Source: Eretmocerus hayati
Lineage: Eukaryota; Arthropoda; Insecta; Hymenoptera; Aphelinidae
Assembly: GCA_029851415.1 (NCBI GenBank)
Contig: CM056742.1
Coordinates: forward strand, 102,034,976 to 102,098,975
Direction of reading: 5' to 3'
Length of the DNA stretch: 64,000 nucleotides
Shown here: positions 1 to 11,859 of the stretch, one piece after another
How positions within the stretch are numbered: position 1 is the stretch's first letter
How the letters are laid out: every line of letters begins with the position of its first letter
The notes under the pieces: generated by a model
What the model saw: only the letters and a program-made list of their open reading frames with translations
The model's database searches: none
What the model was told of the DNA's origin: nothing
Made by a program: the position numbers and the translations under genes

Positions 1-124
1 ATTCTCTTAATGATGCGAAATCAGACGTTCAGGAACTCAAGATTAAAATTCAGATGCTTCATCGACCAGGTGATACTTGTCTGAAGTACCTCTTACTCCA
101 CCAGAATGTGATTCACAAGCCAAA

Positions 125-540
125 TGTTTGAAATTTGTCAGAGCGAGGCATCACTTTGATGTGACAATGTAAGCTGTTTTTTGTATATCCATATAAGCGG
201 TGGCAAAGGTGGTGATGAATGATTCAGATCCCTCAATTGGTGATGCTTTGGTGATGCTTGGGTGATGATGGTAATGCCGCTATAAGTTTTGTGATGAAGA
301 TCAGGATGTGAACCTGAAAATTGTAAATCTCTCCAAGATAGCTGATCTTCCAACAATTCCCTATAAGTACCAAATTCTAATCTTCATCACTAAAACCATA
401 TTGGCATTACCATCATTACTCAAGCATTCACCAATTACATCATCAGCACCACCTTTGCCACCGCTATGGATATACAAATCACTGCTTACTTGTCACAACA
501 AACTGATGCCGTGCTCTGACAACTTTCAGAACTTTATGGC
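125..540. repeat. Imperfect inverted repeat (foldback)
   Basis: The arms at about 125-310 and 373-540 are reverse complements of each other around a ~65-bp loop. Shared blocks include GCGGTGGCAAAGGTGGTG, GATGATGGTAATGCC and GTATATCCATA. No transposase is encoded and the short reading frames here follow the arms. It could be a MITE-like foldback or a hairpin-forming locus. Confidence 0.65.
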
Positions 541-953
541 TTGCGGATCATATCCTAGTACAGTCAGAGGCACTTCAAATAAATATCACTTGTTCAATAT
601 AGAATCTAGATTTGAATTTCCAATTTCTGATCAACTAATTCCCCTTCGCTTGGTGAATTTGTAGTTCCAAGTTTCTGCTTTATTTTATACCTGTGCCATG
701 CATGCTTCCTCATCCTTTTTTGCCTGAGCAAAGCAGCAATCTTGATCCCATATTCCAATAATTTCATGAAGTTATGTGAGTTTATAAATCTGAGAACTGT
801 GACAGATGATAACAGGTTCATCAAATCAAACATTTGATCAAATTCGATGAATTTGTCAGATTATTTGAAGAAATTCCTCAAAACTACGGATTATAGAAAA
901 CTTCGGTTATGTCGGCAGGTGCAGACGGCTGAAGAATGTGAGCAGACGACCAG
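541..953. other. No gene seen
   Basis: AT-rich sequence with only short reading frames. A TTTGATCAAA-type motif near 830-845 resembles the subterminal repeats of the CACTA-like element that starts at 2629, so this may be an old fragment of that family. Confidence 0.4.
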
Positions 954-1180
954 ATGATTTCATCCGCAGTTTTGCCGTCATCTGGCAAAAGCGCCCCTCT
1001 CCCCGCTTTTGCCGTGCTTATGCACGGCGCATACGGCAGGGGCTCTCGACCAATCAGAAACGGCGAAACCAGTTTTGCCGAAACTGCTTTCGGCAAAACT
1101 GAGACGGGCGAGAGTTTTGTAGGTGAGTCGGCCAACCCTGACTCGGCGCGACATGGCGCAGAGTGGCGCCAAGGATCATT
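954..1180. repeat. GC-rich block with perfect hairpin
   Basis: This block is sharply richer in G, C and CpG than its neighbours. It holds a perfect 14-bp stem (1070-1083 and 1088-1101) with loop CTGC, plus further short inverted pairs such as GCCGTGC/GCACGGC. The overlapping frames on both strands look like by-products of GC content. A fragment at 1575-1605 (GCGCCACTCTGCGCCA) is an inverted match to 1147-1172, suggesting a degraded small element. Confidence 0.45.
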
Positions 1181-1199
1181 TTCTGGATTTTATTATTAG

Positions 1200-2073
1200 A
1201 ACTTGTTCTTTAAGGTTGTGAATGTAATACTATAATACTTCTTCTTCTTCTCTTGAGTGGCGACGGGCTGCCACATGCTGCCCTCTTGCCATTACCAGGT
1301 GAAACTATAATACTTCGATGCTATCAAATCTAAGTTTGACTCATCTATGATATCAGACTTGTGTTATTATTCGACACAAGTATGGCGTGAAATATATCCT
1401 GTCTTTCAGATGGAATGAATGCAATGAGAAACGAGGAAATCAGTCTTCAACAGCCATTAGCGTGGATAGGAGCGTCAAAGTATTGACGGAGCACTCCACG
1501 GACTCATTGCGAACTCAATCTGTCCGAATGATCATGGAAAGGAAGTTTTAACGATTAAATACAGGAAATGGTCTTTAGCGCCACTCTGCGCCACGTCGCG
1601 CAGACCCGATTAACATTAATAATAAGTACATTTTGTTCCTCATGTTTCAGCGAGTTCACAGAAAATTTCCCATCAAAATTGAGGATTATTATCTCGAGTC
1701 GATCAAGTTTCCTCGATTCCGGCCAAAATCAATTTTTGTGGATCCTGCTCTCTAATTGTGTTTCTGTACCAAACGGAGAATCGCATCTATATCGATCAAA
1801 AGTTGCTAATTTCACGAAATGCCCATTGAATGAAAAAAATTCGATAACTTCGAGTCAGACCATGATAGAGCAGGACGCAAAAATTCGCGTCTCGTTAATT
1901 TGTCCCAAGAAACATATATTTCATCCTGGAAGATATTTAAGAATTGAACAATTTTCGACTGTCTGATCTTACATGGAATTGGTCGAGAGAGTACATTACC
2001 TGGTACAAAAAGCGTCTAGACTGGCTCTGAATGGGCTCTGATGGAATGTACAGAATTTACTGCCACTATTTTC
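1200..2073. other. No gene seen
   Basis: The 132-codon frame at 1568-1966 has no recognisable domain, and its first codons lie in the inverted match to the GC-rich block at 954-1180. I see nothing else supportable. Confidence 0.4.
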
Positions 2074-2383
2074 CCGTGTGAAAACAAATGACTTGTTTCA
2101 GCTTCTCGTTGAACGATTCCAATATTGATTTCATAATATGGAATCATTTTGAATGACTCGTTGGAATGACTCATTTGTTGAATTTTGAAATCTAAGTTTT
2201 TTTTCTGTGTGATTGCAATCTTCCTAGGAACATGACTCAGTCAGGTCAAAAGACTTGAACCGTGAGATTTTCTAAATGAGTCATTCCAATGAGTCGTTTG
2301 GAAATGACTCCACACGATGAAACGAATATTGGACTCGTTCAACGAGTTTTCCATAAACAACTCATTTGTTTTCACGCGGGCCG
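2074..2383. mobile_element. Foldback/MITE-like element with GACTC motifs
   Basis: The ends 2074-2136 and 2316-2383 are inverted copies (CCCGTGTGAAAACAAATGA against CCCGCGTGAAAACAAATGA on the other strand). Inner arms also pair (TGACTCGTTGGAATGACTC). It has no coding capacity. No clear target-site duplication is visible. GACTC/GAGTC is repeated many times here and on to about 2510. Confidence 0.6.
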
Positions 2384-2628
2384 GCATGAAAAGCAACGAG
2401 TCGTTTATTTTTCCGTGTCACGACTCGTTCCATGAGTCCCCTGCCCAAAAGAAGCGACTCGGCTCTCAGCTAAGTCGGCTCAGCTGTCTCAGATCGCCGA
2501 CTCGACTATACTAGTTTTCTCAAAATTTGTATCTAGATCGCAACTAAAAAAGACAGTTGTTTGAACAAAAGGTTATTAATAAGGGTCGACCAAAAGAAAC
2601 ATCAGGGGCGGGAGGTCCGGCCGATCGG

Positions 2629-2760
2629 CCCTGTTAGAAAAAAGTTCAAATTGTTTGACGTGATGACCAAATTTTGATCAAACATTGTATCAAAATTTGA
2701 TCAAACATGTAATGCAGATTTGATCAAATTCTGGTCAAATGTTTGATTTCAGCGATAGTT
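2629..2760 (+). repeat. Left terminus and subterminal repeats of CACTA-like element
   Basis: CCCTGTTAG is followed by at least three TTTGATCAAA-type copies (near 2673, 2692, 2719) and one variant. The same motif cluster sits inverted at the right end (17285-17406). Confidence 0.65.
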
Positions 2761-2989
2761 TTTGTTCCCACTCATAGCACAAAATATGTGACGCGTGGAC
2801 AGCTGATCGGATCTGATGCTCGAACATCAATCCGACGTCTGCTGTGGGCGTCTGTTTATGTCGGCGTTCTCGAAATATAGGTTGTTTCCGTGCTTTGTTG
2901 ATATTGTATAGTGATAAATGATTACTGAGGATCTTGTGATTTCACACGCGGAGCAGCAATTAGAAAATAGAATCTCAATCGGTGCTCAA

Positions 2990-3070
2990 GGTGGGTGGTA
3001 GTAATTTTTTTTACTTGGCATTCAACTTAGAGGTTATGTTATGATCAATAAATGATTTTGATAATTTCAG
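2990..3070 (+). promoter_or_regulatory. Probable 5' intron before transposase
   Basis: AAG|GTGGGT at about 2990 and TTTCAG at 3070 form a plausible GT-AG intron just upstream of the first ATG at 3114. This fits a short untranslated first exon. Confidence 0.4.
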
Positions 3071-3113
3071 TCAATGATTATATACCAGCAAGATTGGTTA
3101 ATACATTCTGAGT

Positions 3114-4948
3114 ATGAATGACAAAATTGCAAAGTCCGCAGCAAAGAATCGACAGAGAGTGCAGGAACATAGAGAGAAAAAAAAATTGAAACTTGAATCC
3201 AGTACTCCCTCGACATTAGAGGGGATCAACTCTGGAGTGGAAGATGAAATGCCACCGTGTGAATTAGAGAATCAATCTGTATCTGTACCTCATGACGAAT
3301 CATCCAAAACTAACTTAGAGATGCTAGTCATTAGAAGATGTCAGAGCAAGGCCTCAGATAATGACAGGCAAATCAAAATGAGCCATGCTGAACCCAGTGA
3401 TGAAAGTGATGGTGACTCTGAGAACTCAAATGGTGAGTGCTCTGAAAATTGTGGTAGTGCTGTGACAAGTTTTGCGGATAAAATTAAGAAGTGGGCATCC
3501 AGTGATGTGTCATTTACAAAAGTGACTGAACTTTTAAAAATTTTGAATGAACACCACCCAGAGATTCCTACAAGTACAAAAACTTTGCTCAAAACTGACC
3601 TTCATTTATCTCAGAGAATAAGAAGATTTAATGTTCCGGATCCTTCGGACACTTCTGAGTATGTTTATTTTGGTATTGCCTGCCATTTGATGAAGATTGT
3701 CAACATCAGTCTACATAAAGAGAGTGTCCTGAGGCTCAAGATCAACGTAGATGGCATGACCCCATTCACATCCAGTTCAGTGAATTTCTGGCCAATTTTG
3801 GGATTGGTTCATCACGAAGCTGCTACTTATAAACCTTTTGTGATTGCCGCATATTTTGGTAAAGGTAAACCATTCTCAGTTCATCTATACATGGTTGAAT
3901 TCATCCAGGAACTCAACCACTTGTACAAGGAGGGAATCATCATTGATGATAGGAAGTTCAAAATTAGGATCAAGTGTTTTTGCTGTGACAGGCCTGCCCG
4001 AGCTTTCCTGAAATGCATAGTGAATCATGAAGCATACTATGCCTGTGAGCATTGTTGGGTTATAGGGTTTCAGTATCTTGGTCGTACTGTTTATCCTTCA
4101 AGAGAATGCAGCTCAAGATTAGATGCGTCTTTCAGAAATAAGGAAAATTTTGAACATCATGATGGGACAAGCCCTTTATTACAATTGATAGACAGTGACG
4201 GTAAGCCCATAGACATGATAGTATTGTTCATGCAAGAATTCATGCATGCAGGTCCACATGGGATTATGAAGAAACTTTTGCTGGAGCAGTGGTTTTCAGA
4301 CGATACTAAAATTACCAGAGGAAGGAGAACAATAGGTTCTCTCAGACTAAAAAACCTTGCTGGTCAAGTGCCAAAAGAACTTCAGAGAGTTTCTAGAGAC
4401 CTCAATAATCTAAGCTTATTGAAAGCCAAGGATTTTAGATTGCTTTTACTGCATTGTGGACCTCTTGTATTCAAAGATGTAGTATCCGATGAACAATACA
4501 ATCACTTTCTCTTACTCCATGTCGCTTGCAGAATCCTGCATAGCAGAGATCTGATTACTAAATTTGGCAGCTATACTAAAGTGTTCCTGGACAGATTTGT
4601 GTTGCTTTGTGAACACATCTATGGTTTAGAATTTGTGGTGCTAAACCCACATATTCTCAGTCATCTTTATGAGGATGTTGAAAATATAAACTGTCCTGTG
4701 ACTTACTTAGATGAATTCATCTTTGAAGGTTACTTGTCTGAGTTGAAAAAATCTCTGCGTAGTGGAAACCGACCACTGGCTCAACTTTGCCAAAAAGTAG
4801 AATTTGACATGGAGTTCAATTCCAAAAAAGCTGTTTCAAATATTGATTTGCTAATATTGAATCACAATGAAAGTGAGAATCTACATCATGTCTCAAGGCT
4901 CAAGTATCTCAATTTTGAGTTGACGATAAAGAAGCCAGATAATATCAT
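3114..4948 (+). CDS. CACTA-like transposase, 5' part (interrupted by LTR)
   Basis: About 611 codons of genuine transposase. The N-terminus is basic and charged (residues 1-60), followed by an acidic linker. The core contains KINVDGM, SSSVNFWPILG (residues ~205-230), a cysteine-rich CFCCDRPARAFLKC...YACEHC segment (~285-315) and FMHAGPHGIMKKLL (~377-390). These match the transposase-domain proteins of insect and cnidarian EnSpm/CACTA-like elements. The open frame runs to 5168, but everything after 4948 is LTR sequence (~73 foreign residues). The true C-terminus resumes in the same frame at 14123 after removal of the LTR element and one copy of the target duplication. Apart from that insertion I see no stop or frameshift in it. 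Confidence 0.8.
4944..4948. repeat. Target-site duplication (left), ATCAT
   Basis: ATCAT directly precedes the left LTR and is repeated directly after the right LTR at 14118-14122, as expected for an LTR-element integration. Confidence 0.85.
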
Positions 4949-5266
4949 TGTTGTCGAGGAACGTGAAAAGATGTCCCATGTAGGAGAGGAAATCTTGATG
5001 GGGGGTGCAATAATTATGAGCACACGTTATGTACCATACATAACTATATATATATATTCATGTTCGCTCATTACAATGTCCTGTGAGCTACTGAGCTCTA
5101 CTTGGCTCTACTCTCTACATCACGGCTGTGACAAACACACACTGACTGGACGAAGTCCGAGACATTAGGTAGAAATCAGATCTCTCAAATAGATGGCGCA
5201 TCTATACATATTGATAGATATATTATCACATAGGAAATAGTCATATGAATAGTCAAATTTACAACA
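4949..5266 (-). repeat. LTR of copia element (3' LTR in element sense)
   Basis: Begins TGTTGTCGAGG and ends TTTACAACA on the + strand. It differs from the other LTR by a handful of substitutions, a shorter AT microsatellite (5044-5056) and the lack of a 10-bp terminal duplication. Confidence 0.88.
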
Positions 5267-5280
5267 GGCTCCCTCATTCG
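5267..5280 (-). promoter_or_regulatory. Polypurine tract of copia element
   Basis: On the minus strand GAATGAGGGAGCC lies immediately before the LTR, the position used to prime plus-strand DNA. Confidence 0.6.
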
Positions 5281-6763
5281 GCAATTCCAAAACTATGTGA
5301 TAATCTTGAACGTAATCACTCTCGACTGATAAGATTCATCATAGACCATACATTGTTCTGATATCATTATCTGTCAAAATCAAAAACAGAAAATACAACT
5401 CAAATCATTGGCTTTGGAATTCATTCTGATTCACCTTCAAAATCCAATTCGCTGAACAGAAGAAAATTTTGAAACTGATACTAATCAGTCTTATCACTCC
5501 TGGAGGTGACAAAAATTTCAAAAGGAATGAGATTTAGGAATCAAAAACAAAATATTTCACTCTAGACATATTACAACGAATACCTCGTGTCTAGAGTATT
5601 TGTAAAACCTTTCTTTGATCTTTAGAAGATAAACAACCACTTTTCAAATAGCGATATTTTGAATTCATCATTACAAAAACAATGATTTAATCTCAAAACA
5701 AAAACTCACATTAGACGCTTGTTACTCCAATGTTTTTTTCGAATCATGAATTCGACTGGAGATCCCTTTTACAACTAAAGATTTGAGTGTCTCATTACCA
5801 CACAATTTGTTCAACAAAGAAACAGATCTGGTTTACCGATACTGTTACTCAGCTATCACAATAGTAGATCAAGCTATTCATATTTGAAAAACAATCAATA
5901 AAGAAAAAGTATTTGATCCATAAATACCTATCCTATACATTTTAAATATCCTTCAAAAAATCAGTACTATGTCTTTTATGGCTCTATCAACAAGTAAAAT
6001 AACAAAGCTTGCACCAAAAAATTAAATAATTCATCTCTGAGTTCATTCAACTCTAGCTTCAATTCTACAACAATGAGAATGATCTCACAATAGGATCTTC
6101 AATGAACTTTCAAGAAATTCCATTTGAATTCCGTATCCTTCAAAATCCACACAACAAAGTCTTTCAATGAATTTATGCCAATTTGATAATGATTATTCAA
6201 TGTAGTACACAAGCACAGTTTTGGCATCTATATCTGATTGTTCTAGCAAATCATATCAAAGAATGAAAAAATTCATTTCTGTTTGTAACTGAAAAGTTTT
6301 GAACTTGAACAAACATTCTCAAAACAAAAAATATTCATCTTGGCATCATTACTGCTGGCTTTCTAATTCAAGTGTGCCTTTCATAATTTGAAACTACTTG
6401 TAGCTTTTGCTACTATAAGACTGAAATTTGGATTTTACCTTTCCAACTGGAAATTACATATTTCAGGTATAACAGGAAAATCGAATACGAGAACTTCATT
6501 CTCTCTCTATCACTGAAAGGAAAAACGTTTAACTTATTTGCCACATGGGCCTGGAATGATAAAAAGGAATTTACACATCTTGGAGAACATATTTTGCTCC
6601 CTACTTATGCATTTGAAAAGTTTCATTCACTTGAAAACTAGTTCATCGTTTTAAACATTGCTGGAGACTTATCTTGCTCCCTACTCAGGCACTTGGATGA
6701 TTTTAATCATTCTACTACTAGCTTATCAATTCGTGGCAACATTCGACATTCTTTTAGAGTTCT
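5267..6763 (-). other. Copia internal region without coding capacity
   Basis: About 1.5 kb of AT-rich sequence between the last reading frame of the copia element and its 3' LTR. A complete element would carry reverse transcriptase and RNase H here; I see neither, even as fragments. Confidence 0.5.
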
Positions 6764-7411
6764 CTAATCCCATTTAGAGATTTCATCATATTTCCATTCA
6801 TACAAAAAATACTCATCACCCACACCACTGAAAGAGAGGCCATTTATGTCACAAGTCACAATTACACTGCACTTTTGTCTTGCCCGATGGTACTGGAAAC
6901 TGCATATATTTGACCCAAACTGATCAATGGGATCTGCTAAGCTGCTTTCACCTTCAGACGACTGCACATCAATCTCTGCTCCAGAGAAGTTTCTGCTTCC
7001 TGGCAAATATCTGCTCCTCAAAATCTCAGAGATATCTTCAACTGCTACAAATTCATCAACAATTTTCTTACGTGTGGTCTTCCAAGACCTTGAATGATTG
7101 GCACTATGCTTCTTGGCCACTTCATCTGCTGGTATCAGTAGACTCAGCACAATTGTTTCACCAAAACAGATTTTCAATGGACCTCTTTTGCGAGTGGTCT
7201 TCCATGACTTAGAATCATCCACCACAAACTCATCATCAAGTATCGTTGACTTTTTCTGCAATCTGTCAAGTATACCGCAACTTGTTACACCTCGGATTTT
7301 ACCCTCTTTCTTATTTGAAAGGAAAACTAAACAATTGGGCGTTTCATAACAACTTTCTTTGAGCAACACACCAATTTGTGTCTCTCGAGGCTCATACATA
7401 TCATGAGGATC
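6764..7411 (-). pseudogene. Copia-carried ORF of unknown function, 3' part
   Basis: About 215 codons open on the minus strand up to the edge of the inserted DNA transposon; the further ~50 codons read through that transposon's terminal repeat (to 7564) are not original. It contains two near-copies of SRSWKTTRKK (as SKSWKTTRKR and SRSWKTTRKK), a sign of internal duplication. No integrase, RT or RNase H motifs are visible. It probably continued the 11860-12789 frame before the insertion. I do not recognise the product. Confidence 0.45.
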
Positions 7412-8336
7412 AAAGGAGCTGTTGCAAATAAGGCCAAATCTGCTCCAGAGAATTGGGACTCCAGGTTGCACTGAAATGCGTGTTTTGGGTGTCTGAATAT
7501 GCATATGAATTTTTTCCGCGTCAAACCAAAGCGTCTCCCAGTAGTGGGCGAAAAGGTGTCCCATTTAAAATACACGTGGAACGCACTTTCTAGCGTCCCT
7601 CTCAAAATTGGCCCAATGGACTATAACGGCTCCAATGAGGATTTGTTCTTGAACAGAAAATACAACTTTTAGGGGTTTTTTCATGGACGGGAAATGATGT
7701 GCTGGTACCGAAAAACCACTTGAGAGATGGAAAATGCGGATCTTTCACGCTAAAACCGGGGAATACTCGAACGGAGTGGGATTAATCAAAAAGTTGCAGA
7801 GGACCAAAGTTGTAGATTATGTCCTAAGCTTCCATTTGGCATCGGTTTTTTATGCATGTATTGGTTGGGGGTTCCCAAAAAACGACCGAAAGTCGTCAAA
7901 AACCATATTTATTGGATTTCTTGGCGATCTCGGGGTGAAAATGGACTGACAAACTATCATATCTTGTAGATCTCATCAAAATACACATTTTTGGTTCCCA
8001 TAATTTTTTCGAAAAAACGCACCAGATCCGAGTTTATAGCGAAAAAGTGCCGGAAATAGGCACTCTCCAACGTTCTCACGCAAAATACTCGAAAAACGCA
8101 AATGGAAACCCTATATAATAATTGCGTGAAAAGTTGCTTTTTTTCGTGTACTTCAAAATGAAAAAAAATTCATAGCGTTCCGATGTTCCTGCTTCGAGGA
8201 ATATGCATTTTTATGCCAGATAACAAGTTTGAGTGGATAAATTCATGGTTCCAGCATGCTATATGCAATTCTACGTCAATGAGTCATACAACTACATCAA
8301 TCGGACATGCAAAATCACCAATTTTCATCCACGATC
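7412..8336 (+). repeat. Left terminal inverted repeat
   Basis: Pairs over about 925 bp with 10937-11859, with only scattered differences by eye. No gene lies within; frames here are incidental. Confidence 0.88.
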
Positions 8337-8727
8337 ATCATTCGGAGCTATATAAGGTTATGATAAGGATCGAATCTTTGAACACCAGGATTGTTGTCTT
8401 TCTCAAAACTTTTTCCAACTATGAGAATATTGTAGTGTACGAGACTACGAAAATAACCATTCATGAGAACTCATACTCTATGGCTTGGATTGATATCACA
8501 AGTTGATGTCGAAAATTTTCAAACTAGTGAAATCTACTTAATCAGCCGTGACAGTAGTCCGCCTGTCCAGCTAGACGACGAGATTACTGGTAGAACAAGT
8601 TTTCTGAGTGAGATGACAACGGAAGTTATTCGTTCTTCACGTTTTATACCAAAACTCGCGTGTCAGTCAGTTCACCTGTTCATAATAGCTATAGTTTTCT
8701 TTGATATCACATATTTGACTTTGAGGT

Positions 8728-9168
8728 TCAATCTGACTCAGAGTCATCTTCATCTGTAGCCACTGATTCAAAAACTCCATGCTCAGCCAGGAACTCTTCA
8801 TTCGTTTGCTCATGGTCGACATTGCTGACGAAGGAATCATAGTTCCGGCTTAATCTCTCCCTGCAATTCTCCTGGTATCGTTCATAATCGCGATACCATA
8901 ATACTGAAGCGATGTGAGCACAGCAACCAACCGTTCTTCCACCTGTCCTGCATTGACAGTACCAACCGTTGATGGATTTTTCATCTTCGTCATATCTTAT
9001 CCAAAGAGAGTACACTTTCGAGGATGTGTGGCGTGACTGCATCTTGATCCGTATGATGTTTCTTTCATCCTTATGATAGAATAGGGAATATATCCCTTCA
9101 TCATCACGGTGCTCGTCAGTGTATGATCTTGCTTGCTTCAGCTGTGAACCAAAATAATGATCAATCAC
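8728..9168 (-). CDS. SWIM-type zinc-finger protein of the DNA transposon
   Basis: 146 codons. Residues ~86-110 read CQCRTGGRTVGCCAHIASVLWY, a C-x-C-x(n)-C-x-H SWIM zinc finger, a module found in several eukaryotic transposon proteins and thought to bind DNA or protein. The C-terminus is strongly acidic (DEDDSESD). It sits between the terminal repeats, downstream of and on the same strand as the DDE segment, so the two may be exons of one gene or two separate genes. The N-terminus may be incomplete. Confidence 0.65.
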   Translation of the reverse strand: MIDHYFGSQLKQARSYTDEHRDDEGIYSLFYHKDERNIIRIKMQSRHTSSKVYSLWIRYDEDEKSINGWYCQCRTGGRTVGCCAHIASVLWYRDYERYQENCRERLSRNYDSFVSNVDHEQTNEEFLAEHGVFESVATDEDDSESD

Positions 9169-9374
9169 CTCGTTGAAGAGATATCAAGGGCATTCAGGTC
9201 ACCCTGACTTCGAAAAGTACTGCCTTGTCACAATAATTGTTTGGATTGATGAACATGAATTAAAACAGTCATTCGAGAGTGCTAGGAATTTTTTCATCTT
9301 CTACGCAGTTTTATGGAAGTACTTCGGAAGTATTATCACTAGATCGAGTACTTTGCACACTTTAGGCCAACTAC

Positions 9375-9797
9375 TTATACGTGAGTAATATTTGTTGGGG
9401 GTAATAGCTGGTAGATGCCAAGCGTTAATTCTTGCAGGTCATCCAGGGATAGGCGAGGGAAATCAGTGAGCGATAAATCGCTGATCTCCTCCCATACTGC
9501 TCTCACAGTTGCCAACTTCTTTTCCTTCACAATATTTTCCAACTCATTTATTTTACTCAGGCGCTGAAGTATTTTCTCAGCTTTCATTCCATCAGCAGAT
9601 GTATCGAATACTCGTGGTGGTCGGAATGCATTACAGAGCGCGCAGACAATTCTGACGTAGTCTCCAATATTCGGGATTTCTTGATTGGGAAACACGCTTC
9701 CGAGAGCTTTCCAATTCTTAATCATGCCGTTCACTGATTCGATAACCCACCTAGATAGAAAATATACAAGGATTATGAGTCGGTCTCGCTTGGACAT
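9375..9797 (-). pseudogene. DDE transposase, C-terminal fragment
   Basis: 140 codons. RWVIESVNGMIKNWK followed by IGDYVRIVCALCNAFRPP is the C-terminal signature of DDE_Tnp_4-type transposases; the E of IESVNG is the expected third catalytic residue. The first two catalytic aspartates should lie upstream (9800-10930), where no long frame survives, so the copy looks broken or is made of short exons I cannot assemble. It acts, if at all, in cutting and joining this transposon. Confidence 0.65.
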
Positions 9798-10936
9798 TGA
9801 TTAAGAACAAAGATCGGTCAATTCATTCGAATCTTCAATTGCAAGATGAGGTTCAATTCAAGGATGGTGAGGAATAAGCCCTATCAAGACTGGTGGAGTT
9901 GTTGTTCTCACTGAATAGTCTATTCCCTCGAATAGAGGGGTCAGTTCTGGCTACTATGTTTCGTTGCAGCTTCCAAGAATACTGGGGATTCGAAACTGTT
10001 CGAAGGCTTCCATAATTATATGGCACTCACCTAATTGATGTAACGATGCGAGAATGTAATCCAGCATTGCTCAAATATTGAAGAGACCAGACGTGAAACA
10101 CTCTGACGACGTTCTCGTACTAACGATAAGCAGAACTCACGCGTGCGTGGCTCTCCGCAAGCTCCTGCATAGTACGAGGAAGAAGGAGGGGGGACAGATC
10201 GAGACACGTACACAGCTAGTCTCCAGGAATGCCATAACAGGAGGATATGGCAGAGCTTCCACGAGTGGTCAATTGTGAAGAGGATGTACAGAGGATCCCG
10301 ATCTTTCTCATTATGCCGCATTCACCAAATAAACTATCGACGAAACAAAATACTTCGCACCCCAGAATTAGATCATCGTCATACTGGGTATCTGCGATAT
10401 AAGTTTGATTCATTGGTTTGGATATTCGCAATATGCAAATAACATTAGAAAGGACTCCTTTATTCTGAGAAGAACGAGAAACGTCAATTCTCTCTCCCTG
10501 ACGAGATGGCATATGGTTCCCATTTGATTATTTGGAGAGCTTTGATTTTGAGAAAGAAAGGAGCCCTCTTAAGACATATCTCGCTATGATATCTGATTTT
10601 TTGGAACCCGCCAAAATTATGAGGACCACGGATGCGTATCCAGGAATGTGCATATTGGAGAAATCGTTTGAGCCTCTGTTGCGAGTGACTCGAGGTATTA
10701 TGATTTTTGGGCTATTTGCGATTTTTTTAGAGGGAGAAGGTTTGAATCGGGGATTCACATCTACCAACGTACGAATTCACACAATATCAACAGATTTTGG
10801 CAGCTGCGACTTCCGGGGAACCCATGTGCGTGCAAGCCTACCAGTGTTGGGCCTTGACAAATGAGGAATTCCAATAGCACCGGAGAATTTTGATGGATGT
10901 CCCTAGTTTCCGGGATATTCTAGGGCTCTGAACGGT
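9798..10936 (-). other. Degenerate 5' region of the DNA transposon
   Basis: Only short minus-strand frames (for example 10216-10512 and 10031-10321) without a domain I recognise. This is where the N-terminal half of the transposase should be encoded. Confidence 0.4.
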
Positions 10937-11859
10937 GATCGTGGATGAAAATTGGTGATTTTGCATGTCCGATTGATGTAGTTGTATGACTCATTGACGT
11001 AGAATTGCATATAGCATGCTGGAACCATGAATTTATCCACTCAAACTTGTTATCTGGCATAAAAATGCATATTCCTCGAAGCAGGAACATCGGAACGCTA
11101 TGAATTTTTTTTTCGTTTTAAAGTACACAAAAAAGGGCAACTCTTCACGCAATCATTATATAGGGTTTCCATTTGCGTTTTTCGAATATTTGCGTGAGAA
11201 TGTTGGAGAGTGCCTATTTTCGGCACTTTTTCGCTATAAACTCGAATCTGGTGCGTTTTTTCGAAAAAATTATGGGAACCAAAAATGTGTATTTTGATGA
11301 GATCTACAAGATATGATAGTTTGTCAGTCCATTTTCACCCCGAGATCGCCAAGAAATCCAATAAATATGGTTTTTTACGACTTTTGGTCGTTTTTTGGGA
11401 GCCCCCGACCAATACATGCATAAAAAACCGATGCCAAATGGAAGCTTAGAACATAATCTACAACTTTGGTCCTCTGCAACTTTTCGATTAATCCCACTCC
11501 GTTCGAGTATTCCCCGGTTTTAGCGTGAAAGATCCGCATTTTCCATCTCTCAAGTGGTTTTTCGGTACCAGCACATCATTTCCCGTCCATGAAAAAACCC
11601 CTAAAAGTTGTATTCTCTGTTCAAGAACAAATCCTGATTGGAGCCGTTATAGTCCATTGGGCCAATTTTGAGAGGGACGCTAGGAAGTGCGTTCCACGTG
11701 TATTTTAAATGGGACACCTCTTCGCCCACTACTGGGAGACGCTTTGGTTTGACGCGGAAAAAATTCATATGCATATTCAGACACCCAAAACGCATTTCAG
11801 TGCAACCTGGAGTCCCAATTCTCTGGAGCAGATTTGGCCTTATTTGCAACAGCTCCTTT
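10937..11859 (-). repeat. Right terminal inverted repeat
   Basis: Reverse complement of 7412-8336; ends TTGCAACAGCTCCTTT. Confidence 0.88.

Larger units (their letters stand above)
7412..11859 (-). mobile_element. DNA transposon with ~925-bp terminal inverted repeats
   Basis: Seen: 7412-8336 and 10937-11859 are near-identical reverse complements, starting AAAGGAGCTGTTGCAAATAA. The ~2.6-kb centre carries a SWIM zinc-finger reading frame and a DDE transposase C-terminal segment, both minus strand. The element sits inside the copia internal region. No target-site duplication is obvious. The transposase segment is of the DDE_Tnp_4 kind (Harbinger/ISL2EU-like), but superfamily placement is an inference. 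Confidence 0.82.
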
